Below, piece by piece: positions 42,799-51,361 of a stretch of 64,000 nt of DNA (position 1 is the stretch's first letter; each line of letters starts with the position of its first letter). The stretch covers positions 1 through 64,000 of the forward strand of contig CAWARM010000010.1 of assembly GCA_963784425.1 (NCBI GenBank). Direction: 5' to 3'. The position numbers and the translations under genes are program-made. The notes below the pieces were generated by a model that saw nothing but the letters and a program-made list of their open reading frames with translations, was not told the origin of the DNA and did not search any database. This stretch comes from SHZL01 sp963784425. GTDB taxonomy: Bacteria > Pseudomonadota > Gammaproteobacteria > Xanthomonadales > SZUA-36.

Positions 42799-42830
42799 AG
42801 GAAACTCTGAACAAATTCAGAGTTTCTTAC
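42799..42830. repeat. Interspersed palindromic repeat, copy 2
   Basis: The most symmetric copy: GAAACTCTGAA, a CAAA loop, TTCAGAGTTTC, 19 bp after the mnmG stop. It shares TAAGGAAACTC and the TCAGAG arm with the copies at 1239-1267 and 62302-62332. The stem has no following T-run. Confidence 0.65.
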
Positions 42831-42975
42831 GAAGAATTACGTTTTAGCAACGTTCCGTTGACAGATTCTTAACAGCAGATGAGTAAGCTAGGCGTGTAAG
42901 TTGACTGTGCCTGGCGTGTCGCACCTCTATACAGGCAGTCCCCACACTTCTATGCCTTACGCGATACGCTTTTCA
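42831..42975. other. Intergenic stretch between mnmG and terminator, possible short transcript
   Basis: No ORF with family character. A TTGACA box at 42858-42863 has no good -10 at 16-18 bp (the nearest TATA-like hexamer, TAAGCT, is 20 bp away). The downstream 110 bp can fold locally (TGCCTG with CAGGCA; GTGTAAG region with CTTAC) and ends at the strong terminator at 42976, so a small RNA is possible but unproven. Confidence 0.25.
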
Positions 42976-43004
42976 AACCCCGGTTTCTACCGGGGTTTTT
43001 TTTT
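42976..43004 (+). terminator. Intrinsic terminator downstream of mnmG
   Basis: Perfect 8-bp stem AACCCCGG/CCGGGGTT with a TTTCTA loop and a run of nine T. It lies 195 bp after the mnmG stop, so it may serve either a long mnmG tail or a separate short RNA. Confidence 0.9.
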
Positions 43005-43059
43005 GCGCTCTTTCCCGGCGCAGACCACGGCACAAAAAATCGGTGTCCCACTTGCCGGA

Positions 43060-43804
43060 TTAACGTTTGTCAATCACGTTCTGGCAATGAAACACAGTCT
43101 GGTGCTCAAGTTCTGCACCTTCTGCGCCCTTGCCCCGCGCGTACTGGCGATTCCACAGACCGTCAAGTTCCGGGTTTTCTCCCGGTTTGGCCGTTGCAGC
43201 AGTCTGCTCACGCTGCTGGTAATTCTCCTTGCGCTTTTCGCCCCACTGCCGGAACTGTTGCTCGAACTTGGGGTTCTCGGACAGGTCGTGCAGCTCGACC
43301 CGTGCTTCCTCCAGCAACTCCAGGGGGTAAGGGAAAATACGGGCTATGGGTTCGCCCTCCGCAAAGCGGATAGTGATATCAGGTGAGGTAATCCGCCAGT
43401 TCATAGTGAATGGAAACGGCAGCCAGTCGGTTCGAATGAAACCGTCAAGCGGAGTAATGTGCGCCCTGTCATGGTTGGCCGGACCCGTGACAACCAGCCC
43501 GTAACGGGCTGGTGTTTTAAATAGAAAAGGCAGTTCCCAGGTCACCACGACCGCTGCCGAAATGCGACTTGGGGCCAAACCGAAGTTCCTTTTCGCGATA
43601 CACAAAAACTTGCGTGTGCGGGGTGAGGCCATTCCAGCGGAACTCGCAATTGACCGGATTGAGGATTTCCCATCCCATCGTGTTGGCAGCGGAAAGAGGT
43701 GTGCAGCGGTAGGCATAGCTTTCCGGCGTACGGTCCATCCATTCCCGTTTCGGGCGTGCGGGCCGGATCAGTCCCGCAACATCCGCAGGAGCTCCTGGAA
43801 GCAC
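43060..43804 (-). pseudogene. DUF6065-family protein gene, split by a single-base frameshift
   Basis: Two overlapping minus-strand frames together make one DUF6065 protein of about 248 residues. The 5-prime frame reads MLPGAPADVAGLIRPARPKR to SHFGSG; the 3-prime frame continues VVTWELPFLFKTPARYG, FTMNWRITSPD and the end NVIDKR. Removing one base near 43550 (GGTCGTGGTG to GGCGTGGTG) restores the family sequence SG-VVTW. Either a recent pseudogene or a sequence error. The start is uncertain: GTG at 43804, or ATT/ATC 12-15 bp upstream. DUF6065 proteins have no known function. Divergent from glnS. Confidence 0.75.
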
Positions 43805-43928
43805 AAAGGCTGTGATAATGTCCTGCCGCTGGGTTCATGAACATTCCGTCGCGGGTGTGGTCGGCTGCCACAATGCGCTAGAATTTACCGCTTTCTCCGA
43901 CAGATTGCCAAACCAAACGAAGCCAGAC

Positions 43929-45614
43929 ATGAGCACAGAAGAAAGCAACAGGACCAGCCACTTCATTCGCAACATCGTTGCAGCCGATCTCGAGTCCGGA
44001 AAGCATCGGACCGTGTTGACGCGTTTTCCACCCGAGCCCAATGGGCATTTGCATATTGGTCACGCCAAGTCGATCTGCCTTAATTTTGGCCTGGCCCATG
44101 AATTCGGGGGCTCGACCAACCTCCGTTTTGATGACACCAATCCGCTCAAAGAGAGCGAAGATTTTGCTCTTTCCATCATGGAGGACGTGCGCTGGTTGGG
44201 ATTCGAATGGAACGAGCTACGCCACGCTTCCGATTATTTCGAACAACTCCACGACTATGCCGTCCACCTGATCAAGCAGGGCCTGGCCTACGTGGAAGAG
44301 CTTTCGGCTGAAGAAATTCGCGAGTTCCGCGGCACCCTGACCGAGCCCGGGCGCGCTAGTCCCTTCCGCGACCGGCCCGCAAGGGAAAGTCTGGAGCTTT
44401 TCGCGCGCATGAAGGCGGGCGAATTTGAAGATGGGAAATACGTGCTGCGGGCGCGCATTGACATGGCTTCCGGCAATATCAATTTGCGCGATCCGGTGAT
44501 CTACCGCATCCGCAATGCAAGGCATCACCGCACCGGCGATACCTGGCATATCTATCCCATGTATGACTGGGCACATGGCATTTCCGATGCCATCGAAGGC
44601 ATCACACATTCGCTGTGCACGCTGGAATTTGAGGACCACCGTCCACTGTACGACTGGATCCTGGAAAACATCCCTTCGCCTTCCCTTCCCCGGCAAATTG
44701 AATTTGCCCGCGGCAACATCGACTACACGGTGATGAGCAAGCGTCGCCTGCGCCAGTTGGTTGAAGAAGGCCACGTGTCCGGTTGGGATGACCCGCGTAT
44801 GCCCACGTTGGCTGGCCTGCGCCGTCGCGGGTTCACTCCCGCCGCGATCCGTTCATTCTGGAATGAAATGGGTATTTCCAAGTCCGAAAGCATCATCTCG
44901 ATGAGCGTGCTCGAGAATGAATTGCGCAACGACCTGAATGTCCATGCCCCGAGAACCATGGCGGTGCTGGAACCCCTGAAAATCACGCTGAGGAATTTTC
45001 CGGAAGGCGTAACTGAGTGGCTGGAAGCTGCCGTGCACCCGCAGGATCAATCCATGGGCGTTCGCCAGGTACCGCTCAGCCGGGAAATCTGGATTGAACG
45101 GTCCGATTTCATGCTGGATCCTCCAGCCAAATTCTTCCGCCTCAAGCCGGGTGGAGAAGTGCGGCTGAGGAATGCGTTCATCATCAAGTGCGTTGACGTG
45201 GTCAAGAACGCAGAAGGTGATGTTGTTGAGCTGGTTTGCGAATTTGATCCGGAGTCGCGCAGCGGTTTACCCGGTGCCGCGCGCAAGGTGAAAGGCACCA
45301 TACATTGGGTCTCTGCCACGCATGGCGTGCGCGCGGAAGTCCGCCTGTGCGACCGCCTGTTCACCGTGCCGAACCCCCTGGGTGACAAGACCAGGGATTT
45401 CCTGGAATTTCTGAATCCGCACTCGCTGGATGTAATCACCGATGCCGTGGTTGAGCCTGCAGTGGCCGCAGGCCTGCCGGGTGATTGTTATCAGTTCGAG
45501 CGCATGGGCTACTTCGTGCACGACAGTGTGGATTCAAAGCCTGGCCGTCCTGTGTTCAACCGCGCTGTCACCTTGCGGGACTCGTGGGCAAAAGTGGAGC
45601 AGGACGGGAGCTGA
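43929..45614 (+). CDS. glnS: Glutaminyl-tRNA synthetase
   Basis: A 561-residue class I aminoacyl-tRNA synthetase charging tRNA-Gln directly. HIGH motif: PPEPNGHLHIGHAK (residues about 36-49); KMSKS equivalent: VMSKRRL near residue 270; FDDTNP and the C-terminal anticodon-binding beta barrels are intact. Length is close to E. coli GlnRS (554). ATG 43929 is chosen because upstream in-frame codons are unlike the family. Presence of GlnRS indicates Gln-tRNA is made directly and not only by GatCAB. Confidence 0.97.
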   Translation: MSTEESNRTSHFIRNIVAADLESGKHRTVLTRFPPEPNGHLHIGHAKSICLNFGLAHEFGGSTNLRFDDTNPLKESEDFALSIMEDVRWLGFEWNELRHASDYFEQLHDYAVHLIKQGLAYVEELSAEEIREFRGTLTEPGRASPFRDRPARESLELFARMKAGEFEDGKYVLRARIDMASGNINLRDPVIYRIRNARHHRTGDTWHIYPMYDWAHGISDAIEGITHSLCTLEFEDHRPLYDWILENIPSPSLPRQIEFARGNIDYTVMSKRRLRQLVEEGHVSGWDDPRMPTLAGLRRRGFTPAAIRSFWNEMGISKSESIISMSVLENELRNDLNVHAPRTMAVLEPLKITLRNFPEGVTEWLEAAVHPQDQSMGVRQVPLSREIWIERSDFMLDPPAKFFRLKPGGEVRLRNAFIIKCVDVVKNAEGDVVELVCEFDPESRSGLPGAARKVKGTIHWVSATHGVRAEVRLCDRLFTVPNPLGDKTRDFLEFLNPHSLDVITDAVVEPAVAAGLPGDCYQFERMGYFVHDSVDSKPGRPVFNRAVTLRDSWAKVEQDGS

Positions 45615-45711
45615 GGCCTGGCATGGGTAGCGAGTCGTTACTTGCTGCACGCTCCGGGGCCAGGTGGTTTTGCTAAGATGTGACCGTTGATTTCAGCGTG
45701 GGAGGTGTGTC

Positions 45712-46296
45712 ATGGGTACCTGGATTTTCCTCGGATTGGTCGTCGCAGCAATCCTCTTTGCGATTTCGATATACAACCGCCTGGTTGCCGGTAGAAACCG
45801 GTACAAGAACGCTTTCGCCCAGATCGATGTACAACTCACCCGGCGGCATGACCTGATTCCAAACCTGGTGGAAACAGCCAAGGGATACATGGCCCATGAA
45901 CGCGAGACTCTCGAGGCGGTCGTCAACGCGCGCAATGTGGCGGTCTCCGGTTTGAAGGCTGCCGCCAGCGATCCTACCAATCCTGAGGCCATGAAGCGCC
46001 TCGCCCAAGCAGAGCAGGGCTTGTCAGGCGCTTTGGGCCGCTTGTTCGCCCTGTCCGAGGCGTATCCCGACCTGAAAGCCAACCAGAACATGATGCAACT
46101 TTCCGAGGAACTGACTACTACCGAGAACAAGGTGGCGTTTTCACGCCAGGCTTACAACGACTCGGTCATGGAATACAACACCATGCGCGAGAGCTTTCCC
46201 AATAATTTTTTCACGGCCTGGTTCGGTTTTGGTCCTGCGGAACTACTGCAGATTGAGGATGAGGCAAAGCGCGAAGTCCCCAAGGTCTCTTTCTGA
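45712..46296 (+). CDS. lemA: LemA-family membrane protein
   Basis: A 194-residue LemA protein: a short periplasmic N-terminus, one membrane helix (GTWIFLGLVVAAILFAISIYN) and a four-helix bundle with the family signature RRHDLIPNLVETAKGYMAHE and TENKVAFSRQAYNDSV. LemA proteins are often encoded with membrane metalloproteases (HtpX/M48) or TPM proteins; function is not settled. Strong GGAGG Shine-Dalgarno; an extended -10-like TGCTAAGAT lies at 45671-45679. It heads a three-gene set with a Cys-rich small ORF and an M48 protease. Confidence 0.93.
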   Translation: MGTWIFLGLVVAAILFAISIYNRLVAGRNRYKNAFAQIDVQLTRRHDLIPNLVETAKGYMAHERETLEAVVNARNVAVSGLKAAASDPTNPEAMKRLAQAEQGLSGALGRLFALSEAYPDLKANQNMMQLSEELTTTENKVAFSRQAYNDSVMEYNTMRESFPNNFFTAWFGFGPAELLQIEDEAKREVPKVSF

Positions 46297-46312
46297 GTCC
46301 TGCGCTCCGCGG

Positions 46313-46432
46313 ATGCATATGACTTCACCGCCGGGCCGCACTTGCGATGAGTGCGACTGCCATGGCTACAATTGTAAAGCCTGCTATTGCGATGCCAGCT
46401 ATTGCTATGCCTTTGGCGGAGCAGGGCAATGA
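46313..46432 (+). CDS. Candidate 39-residue cysteine-rich microprotein
   Basis: ORF of 39 codons (or 37 from ATG 46319) between lemA and the M48 protease gene. Seven cysteines fall in a duplicated pattern CxxCxC-x4-CxxCxC-x4-C: TCDECDCHGYN then CKACYCDASYCY. This resembles small metallothionein-like or metal-sulfur-binding peptides. Its TGA overlaps the ATG of the protease gene by 4 bp (ATGA), the usual sign of translational coupling. Against it: no good Shine-Dalgarno precedes either ATG, and part of the DNA is a 15-bp near-tandem repeat (GCTATTGCGATGCCA / GCTATTGCTATGCCT), which could create the pattern by chance. I do not recognise a family. Confidence 0.5.
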   Translation: MHMTSPPGRTCDECDCHGYNCKACYCDASYCYAFGGAGQ

Positions 46433-48372
46433 ACTTTTTTGAACACCAGGAACAGGCCAGGCGGCAGACACGCTGGTTGGTGCTGATGTTCATCCTTGCC
46501 GTGTTTGCGGTTGTTGCTGCTGTTGACCTGTTGTTGCTGCTGGTGGCCGGTTATTCCGCTAGCACAGCAGCTCAATGGGAACCCTTTTCCAGCCAGTCTT
46601 TGCACAACAACGCCGCCCTGCTGATCTTTGGGGGAATTGCGTGCGCACTGCTGATCGTGTTTGCCAGTCTGTTCAAAACCATCCGTCTGCGTTCCGGGGG
46701 AGGCGTGGTTGCGCGGGAACTGGGCGCCGCCCTGGTTGAGTCCGACCCCCGGGATCCCCTGCGCCGGCGCTTACGCAATGTAGTGGAAGAAATCGCCCTG
46801 GCATCAGGCATTCCTGTTCCGGAAATTTACGTACTGGAGCAGGAGGCTGGAATCAATGCCTTTGCTGCCGGTTACACACCCGCTGACGCCGCAATAACTG
46901 TCACTCGCGGAACGCTGGAAAAGCTCAGCCGCGAGGAGTTACAGGGCGTTGTTGCACATGAATTCAGCCATATTCTCAATGGGGACATGCGCATCAATAT
47001 CCGCCTCATGGGGGCCCTGTTTGGCATACTCTTGCTGGCGATCGCAGGCCGGCGAATCCTCATGCACAGTCATTTTGGCCGGTCGCGGGATAAAGGAGTC
47101 ATGGCTATTTTTCTGATGGCTTTCGGGCTGATGGCCGTGGGCTACCTTGGCCAGTTTTTTGGCCGCTGGATCAAAGCGGCCATTTCGAGGCAGCGCGAAT
47201 ACCTGGCAGATGCCTCTGCCGTGCAGTTCACCCGAAATCCCGATGGCATCTGCGGTGCGCTAAAAAAAATTGCCGTTGCCAGTGGTGGTTCTCACCTTGC
47301 TGCGGATACAGAGGAAATCAGTCACATGCTGTTTGGAGATGGGCGGCAAATGTTCCTGTTTTCAACGCATCCGCCACTGCTTGATCGCATCCGCCGCATT
47401 GAGCCGCGCTTCCAGGCCGAAGATCTTGAGCGCCTTGCGGCCAGCATGGCCCGTAGCGAGTCCGGGCTGGAACTGCGCCAGGAATCCGCTGCGCTTGCAG
47501 CAGGCGGCCTGGCGGGCGCCGCAACTGCAACTCGTGCATCCGGTATGGAAATCGGTGGATTGATCAAGCAGATTGGCCAACCCGCATGGGAGCGCATCCT
47601 GATGGCTGCAACATTGGTTGCTTCCATCCCCGACCACGTCAGGCAGGCAGCACAGTCACCGGAATGGGCGCCCGAGGTGCTGTTTTATTCCATGCTCGAT
47701 GCGCAGGCCGAAATCAGGGAGCAGCAACTGCTGCTGATAGCCCAGCGCATGGGTGCTGACAGCGAAGGCCAGGTTCGTGGCCTGCTCAAGGCCGGGGGTG
47801 TGCCCACTTCGGCGCAGCGCTTACCCCTGCTTGATCTGGCTTTCCCGGCACTGAAAAGGCGGCCGCCAGAGTTTGTGTCACGCGTTCTGGCCACGGTGCA
47901 GGACCTCCTGCAGGTGGATGGCCGTGTTGACGTCTTTGAATACCTGCTGGCGCGGATCATCACCCAGCACCTGTGGGAGTCGCAGAACCCGCACAGGGCG
48001 ATCCTGTCCGGCAACCTGCCTCTAGCCCGCTGCCAGCCGCAGGTTTCGCGTGTGCTTGCCATACTCGCGATGCATGGGCATGCAGCAAGGGCAGAGGCAG
48101 AACTGGCATATCGGGCCGGAATGAAATGCCTGGCGGTTCAGGATAGCGCTGAAATGCCGACGATCGCTGACTGGGTTCTGTCGCTGGACGCGGACCTGCC
48201 GAAGCTGGACCAGTTGCGCGCTGCTGACAAGCAGCAACTGGTAAACGCGCTGTTGTCGACCACGATGTACGACGACCGGTTCGAGCCCGCCGAACTGGAA
48301 CTGCTCAGGGTAATCTGTGGCCTGGTTCATGTTCCCTTGCCCATGCTGAGTGGAAAATCCCCGGAATCCTGA
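46429..48372 (+). CDS. M48-family (HtpX-like) membrane metalloprotease with long C-terminal domain
   Basis: A 647-residue protein. Two membrane helices near the N-terminus (residues about 17-45 and 65-85) precede the M48 peptidase domain with zinc motif VVAHEFSHILNGDM (HExxH near residue 177) and the third ligand region QREYLADASAVQFTRNP. Two more hydrophobic segments lie between them. Residues about 330-647 are a large soluble helical region not present in E. coli HtpX (293 residues). Members with lemA upstream are common. Probable role: membrane protein quality control. ATG 46429 has GGAG upstream and overlaps the stop of the Cys-rich ORF. Confidence 0.9.
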   Translation: MNFFEHQEQARRQTRWLVLMFILAVFAVVAAVDLLLLLVAGYSASTAAQWEPFSSQSLHNNAALLIFGGIACALLIVFASLFKTIRLRSGGGVVARELGAALVESDPRDPLRRRLRNVVEEIALASGIPVPEIYVLEQEAGINAFAAGYTPADAAITVTRGTLEKLSREELQGVVAHEFSHILNGDMRINIRLMGALFGILLLAIAGRRILMHSHFGRSRDKGVMAIFLMAFGLMAVGYLGQFFGRWIKAAISRQREYLADASAVQFTRNPDGICGALKKIAVASGGSHLAADTEEISHMLFGDGRQMFLFSTHPPLLDRIRRIEPRFQAEDLERLAASMARSESGLELRQESAALAAGGLAGAATATRASGMEIGGLIKQIGQPAWERILMAATLVASIPDHVRQAAQSPEWAPEVLFYSMLDAQAEIREQQLLLIAQRMGADSEGQVRGLLKAGGVPTSAQRLPLLDLAFPALKRRPPEFVSRVLATVQDLLQVDGRVDVFEYLLARIITQHLWESQNPHRAILSGNLPLARCQPQVSRVLAILAMHGHAARAEAELAYRAGMKCLAVQDSAEMPTIADWVLSLDADLPKLDQLRAADKQQLVNALLSTTMYDDRFEPAELELLRVICGLVHVPLPMLSGKSPES

Positions 48373-48380
48373 GTAAGGCT

Positions 48381-49943
48381 TCAGAGTTCTGCGGCAAATT
48401 TTTCGGCAATCATGATGGTAGGCGCATTGGTATTCCCGGATACCAGGCCCGGCATGATCGAAGCATCAACCACGGACAGCCCTTCAAGCCCCCGCACATT
48501 GAGACTGGAATCAACTACAGCCAGGTCATCCATTCCCATCTTGCAGGTGCCGATGGGGTGATAGATGGACTCCGCTTTCTTGCGGATAAAATCAAGCAAG
48601 TCCGCGTCGGACCTCAGTGCTGCTCCGGGATAAATTTCATCACCCACTGACTCACTGAAAGCAGGCTGGGCAAAAATCTCACGTGACAGGCGGGCGCATT
48701 CGATCATCATGGTGCGGTCGTACTCGGTGCCGAGATATCGTGGTTGCAGCGCGGGAGCATCTGCCGGATTGGCAGAATGCAGGGAAATTTCGCCCCGGCT
48801 CTGAGGCTGAAGGGCACAGGCATGTATTGTCATGCCGTGGCCCGGGAGTTTGTTCCGGCCATGGTCGTCCAGCAGGGCCGGCACGAAGTGCATCTGGATG
48901 TCCGGTCTGTTGTCGGTCGCGTGCCTGCTGGTAATGAAGCCGCCTGCCTCGGCAATGTTGGAGCTGCCGGGACCCCTGCGGTCAAACAGGTAACGCAAGG
49001 CGACGGCCCAGTCATTGAGCTTGTCATAGGTCAGCGTTGTTTGGCTTTTTACCAGGGTACAAATATCCAGGTGATCCTGCAGGTTCTTGCCGACACCCTC
49101 CAGGGCAAGCTGGATCTTGATGTCATGCCGTTTCAGCTCAGCCGCCGGCCCAATGCCGGAAAGCATCAGCAGGTGAGGAGAATTGATGGTGCCAGCAGCA
49201 AGAATGATGCGACCACCAGTGTCCCTGTCATGGACATCGCCCTGGCGGTATTCGATACCAACTGCCCGTCTGCCATCGAGCACAATCCGCTCAGCCAGTG
49301 CGCCCGTGCGGATGGTGAGGTTAGTCCTTCTCGAGGCGGGTTTCAGGTAGGCGACCGCTGCACTGCACCGACGGCCATTGCGCTGGGTCACCTGGTAGAA
49401 GCCAAAGCCCCGCTGATTTTCCCCGTTGAAGTCGGCGTTTTCACCGTGGCCGGCTTGCTGTGCAGCTTCGAGAAATACTTTGGAGAGCGAGTTGCTGTGG
49501 CGCAAGTTCTGGACGCTGAGAGGGCCGTCAATCCCATGGAACCTGGAAGGGCCGTTTTCCTGGTCTTCTGAACTGATGAAATAAGGCAGGACAGATTCAT
49601 AGTCCCAGCCTTGGTTACCGGCATCCGCCCAGGCATCGTAATCCCGGCGGTGGCCGCGACAGTAGCACATGGCGTTGATCGAACTGGACCCACCGAGTAC
49701 ACGCCCCCGCGGCCAGTAGAGCCTGCGGCCATTCAACTCTGGCTGGGGCTCGGTTTCATACGACCAATTAAGGCTTTTCAGATTTACCAGCCGGGCGAGA
49801 CCGGCCGGCATATGGATGAACGGATGCCAGTCGCGCCCGCCTGCCTCAAGCAGGAGAACGCGGTTGTTGGGATTGGCGCTTAAGCGGTTGGCCAAAACAC
49901 AGCCGGCGGATCCGGCGCCTATGATAATGAAATCGTATTCCAT
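48381..49943 (-). CDS. GMC-family FAD oxidoreductase (choline/alcohol dehydrogenase-like)
   Basis: A 520-residue glucose-methanol-choline oxidoreductase. ADP-binding motif IIIGAGSAGCVLANRLS at residues 6-22, GMC signature 1 (WPRGRVLGGSSSINAM), signature 2 (GTINSPHLLMLSGIGP), and the C-terminal catalytic region YHPIGTCKMG and SGNTNAPTIMIAEK are present. The likely substrate is an alcohol; BetA-type choline oxidation cannot be claimed because betB and a BetI regulator are absent. Convergent with the M48 gene (8 bp between stops), divergent from the transporter gene at 50046. Confidence 0.9.
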   Translation of the reverse strand: MEYDFIIIGAGSAGCVLANRLSANPNNRVLLLEAGGRDWHPFIHMPAGLARLVNLKSLNWSYETEPQPELNGRRLYWPRGRVLGGSSSINAMCYCRGHRRDYDAWADAGNQGWDYESVLPYFISSEDQENGPSRFHGIDGPLSVQNLRHSNSLSKVFLEAAQQAGHGENADFNGENQRGFGFYQVTQRNGRRCSAAVAYLKPASRRTNLTIRTGALAERIVLDGRRAVGIEYRQGDVHDRDTGGRIILAAGTINSPHLLMLSGIGPAAELKRHDIKIQLALEGVGKNLQDHLDICTLVKSQTTLTYDKLNDWAVALRYLFDRRGPGSSNIAEAGGFITSRHATDNRPDIQMHFVPALLDDHGRNKLPGHGMTIHACALQPQSRGEISLHSANPADAPALQPRYLGTEYDRTMMIECARLSREIFAQPAFSESVGDEIYPGAALRSDADLLDFIRKKAESIYHPIGTCKMGMDDLAVVDSSLNVRGLEGLSVVDASIMPGLVSGNTNAPTIMIAEKFAAEL

Positions 49944-50045
49944 TGGTTAGCGTACTGGTGGGGACAGGTCACGGGCATGATAACCAAATAAGGCCAAGGC
50001 GCAAGCTGTGAACACGGGGAGACTGCGTTCAAGTCATAATGGGCA

Positions 50046-51353
50046 ATGCCTGTTGAGTCTGGAAAGCCGGGACGAAAAAGCGTTTTTGAGCGCCTGGTCA
50101 CTGTTGAGCACGGTGAATGGCCCCGTCTCATACTGGCATTCCTGTATTTCTTCTTCCTGCTGGGCGGGTACTTCATGTTGCGCCCTATCCGCGGAACCGT
50201 TGCCGCCAACAACAGCGACGATTTGCACTGGTTGTACACCGCGACGTTCCTCACAATGATTGCGATCGTACCCCTGTTTGGGTTTGTGGTAGCCCGCTTT
50301 CGACGCAGCCAGTTCATCCCCGCCATTTACCTGTTTTTCATCAGCAACCTGGTGTTGTTCCTCTTTATGTTCACCGGTGACGAACCACCAGCCTGGGTGC
50401 AGCAGGTTTTCTACGTCTGGCTGAGCGTGTTCAACCTGTTTGTCGTGTCGGTATTCTGGAGTTTCATGACCGATATCTTTCGTCCGGGACAGGCCCAGCG
50501 GTTGTTTGGATTCATCATGGCCGGGGGGAGCCTGGGTGCGGTGATAGGTCCCAGGCTGACGGTGGGACTGGTGAACACAAACGGTGTGACCGGGGTCATG
50601 CTTGTTTCCCTGGTTTTCCTTGTCGTGGCTACCGTCCTGGCCATCAGCCTGGGACGGTATGACCTCAGAGTCACGCACGCACGGGCGGAAGCAATCGGTG
50701 GCGGGGTATGGGAAGGAGCAGTTCGTGTTTTTCGATCCCGCTACCTGCTTCTGGCCTGCCTGTTGCTGCTGCTGCACAACCTGGCATCGACCTTCCTCTA
50801 TAACGGTCTGGCCGTATTGGTTGATCAGAATGTGGCGGGCTTCGACCAGCGCACGATTTTTTTTGCCTGGACTGATTTCATTGTCCAGATCATTGCGTTC
50901 ATTTTGCAGTTCTTTGTTACATCGCGACTGGTCAATAGCCTCGGCATGCCCAGGACCCTGGTGCTGGTGCCCGTGCTGCTGGCGGGAGGGTTTGTCATTC
51001 TCGGCGGAAGCCTGGGCCTGGTGTTGTTTGCTGCCGTTGGCGTTGTGCAGCGGTCACTGAACTACGGAATTCTTGGTCCGACCAAGGAAATGCTCTTCAC
51101 CGTGGTCGATCGCGAGGCCCGGTATAAGAGCAAGAACTTCATTGACACGGCAATCTATCGGGGCAGTGATGTGGTTGCCAGTTGGGTATTCAAAGGCCTC
51201 ATGAGCGCCGGACTCCCGCTTGCCCAGATCGCCTGGGCTTACGTGCCGGTCATGGGATTGTGGGCCTGGGCTGCATGGAAGCTGGGCGCCGCCTATACCG
51301 GGCTGCGTGCGGGCATCGCTGGAGACGACTCTTCGCAGCAGCGGCCCTGCTGA
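50046..51353 (+). CDS. MFS-type transporter, related to bacterial NTP/NDP-exchanger-like proteins
   Basis: A 435-residue polytopic inner-membrane protein with about 12 hydrophobic segments (for example LILAFLYFFFLLGGYFML, FLTMIAIVPLFGFVV, LFGFIMAGGSLGAVIGP, SLVFLVVATVLAISL, IIAFILQFFVTSRL). The segment GGYFMLRPIRGTVAAN and the family feature near YGILGPTKEMLFTVVDREARYKSKN recall a free-living bacterial branch of the ATP/ADP-translocase-like MFS. The substrate is unknown. It converges on the ABC ATPase gene with only 8 bp between stops. Confidence 0.8.
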   Translation: MPVESGKPGRKSVFERLVTVEHGEWPRLILAFLYFFFLLGGYFMLRPIRGTVAANNSDDLHWLYTATFLTMIAIVPLFGFVVARFRRSQFIPAIYLFFISNLVLFLFMFTGDEPPAWVQQVFYVWLSVFNLFVVSVFWSFMTDIFRPGQAQRLFGFIMAGGSLGAVIGPRLTVGLVNTNGVTGVMLVSLVFLVVATVLAISLGRYDLRVTHARAEAIGGGVWEGAVRVFRSRYLLLACLLLLLHNLASTFLYNGLAVLVDQNVAGFDQRTIFFAWTDFIVQIIAFILQFFVTSRLVNSLGMPRTLVLVPVLLAGGFVILGGSLGLVLFAAVGVVQRSLNYGILGPTKEMLFTVVDREARYKSKNFIDTAIYRGSDVVASWVFKGLMSAGLPLAQIAWAYVPVMGLWAWAAWKLGAAYTGLRAGIAGDDSSQQRPC

Positions 51354-51361
51354 ACTGAGCA

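Noticed and set aside
42890..43004. tRNA, 4.5S or 6S RNA gene behind mnmG
   Set aside because: No cloverleaf, no T-loop, and none of the conserved motifs I know for these RNAs.
48381..49943. Assignment of the GMC oxidoreductase as choline dehydrogenase BetA
   Set aside because: betB, betI and choline transporters are absent, and GMC members have many substrates.
50046..51353. True ATP/ADP translocase (Npt) function for the transporter
   Set aside because: Only loose similarity is visible; energy parasitism makes no sense in this gene context, so only the family relation is noted.
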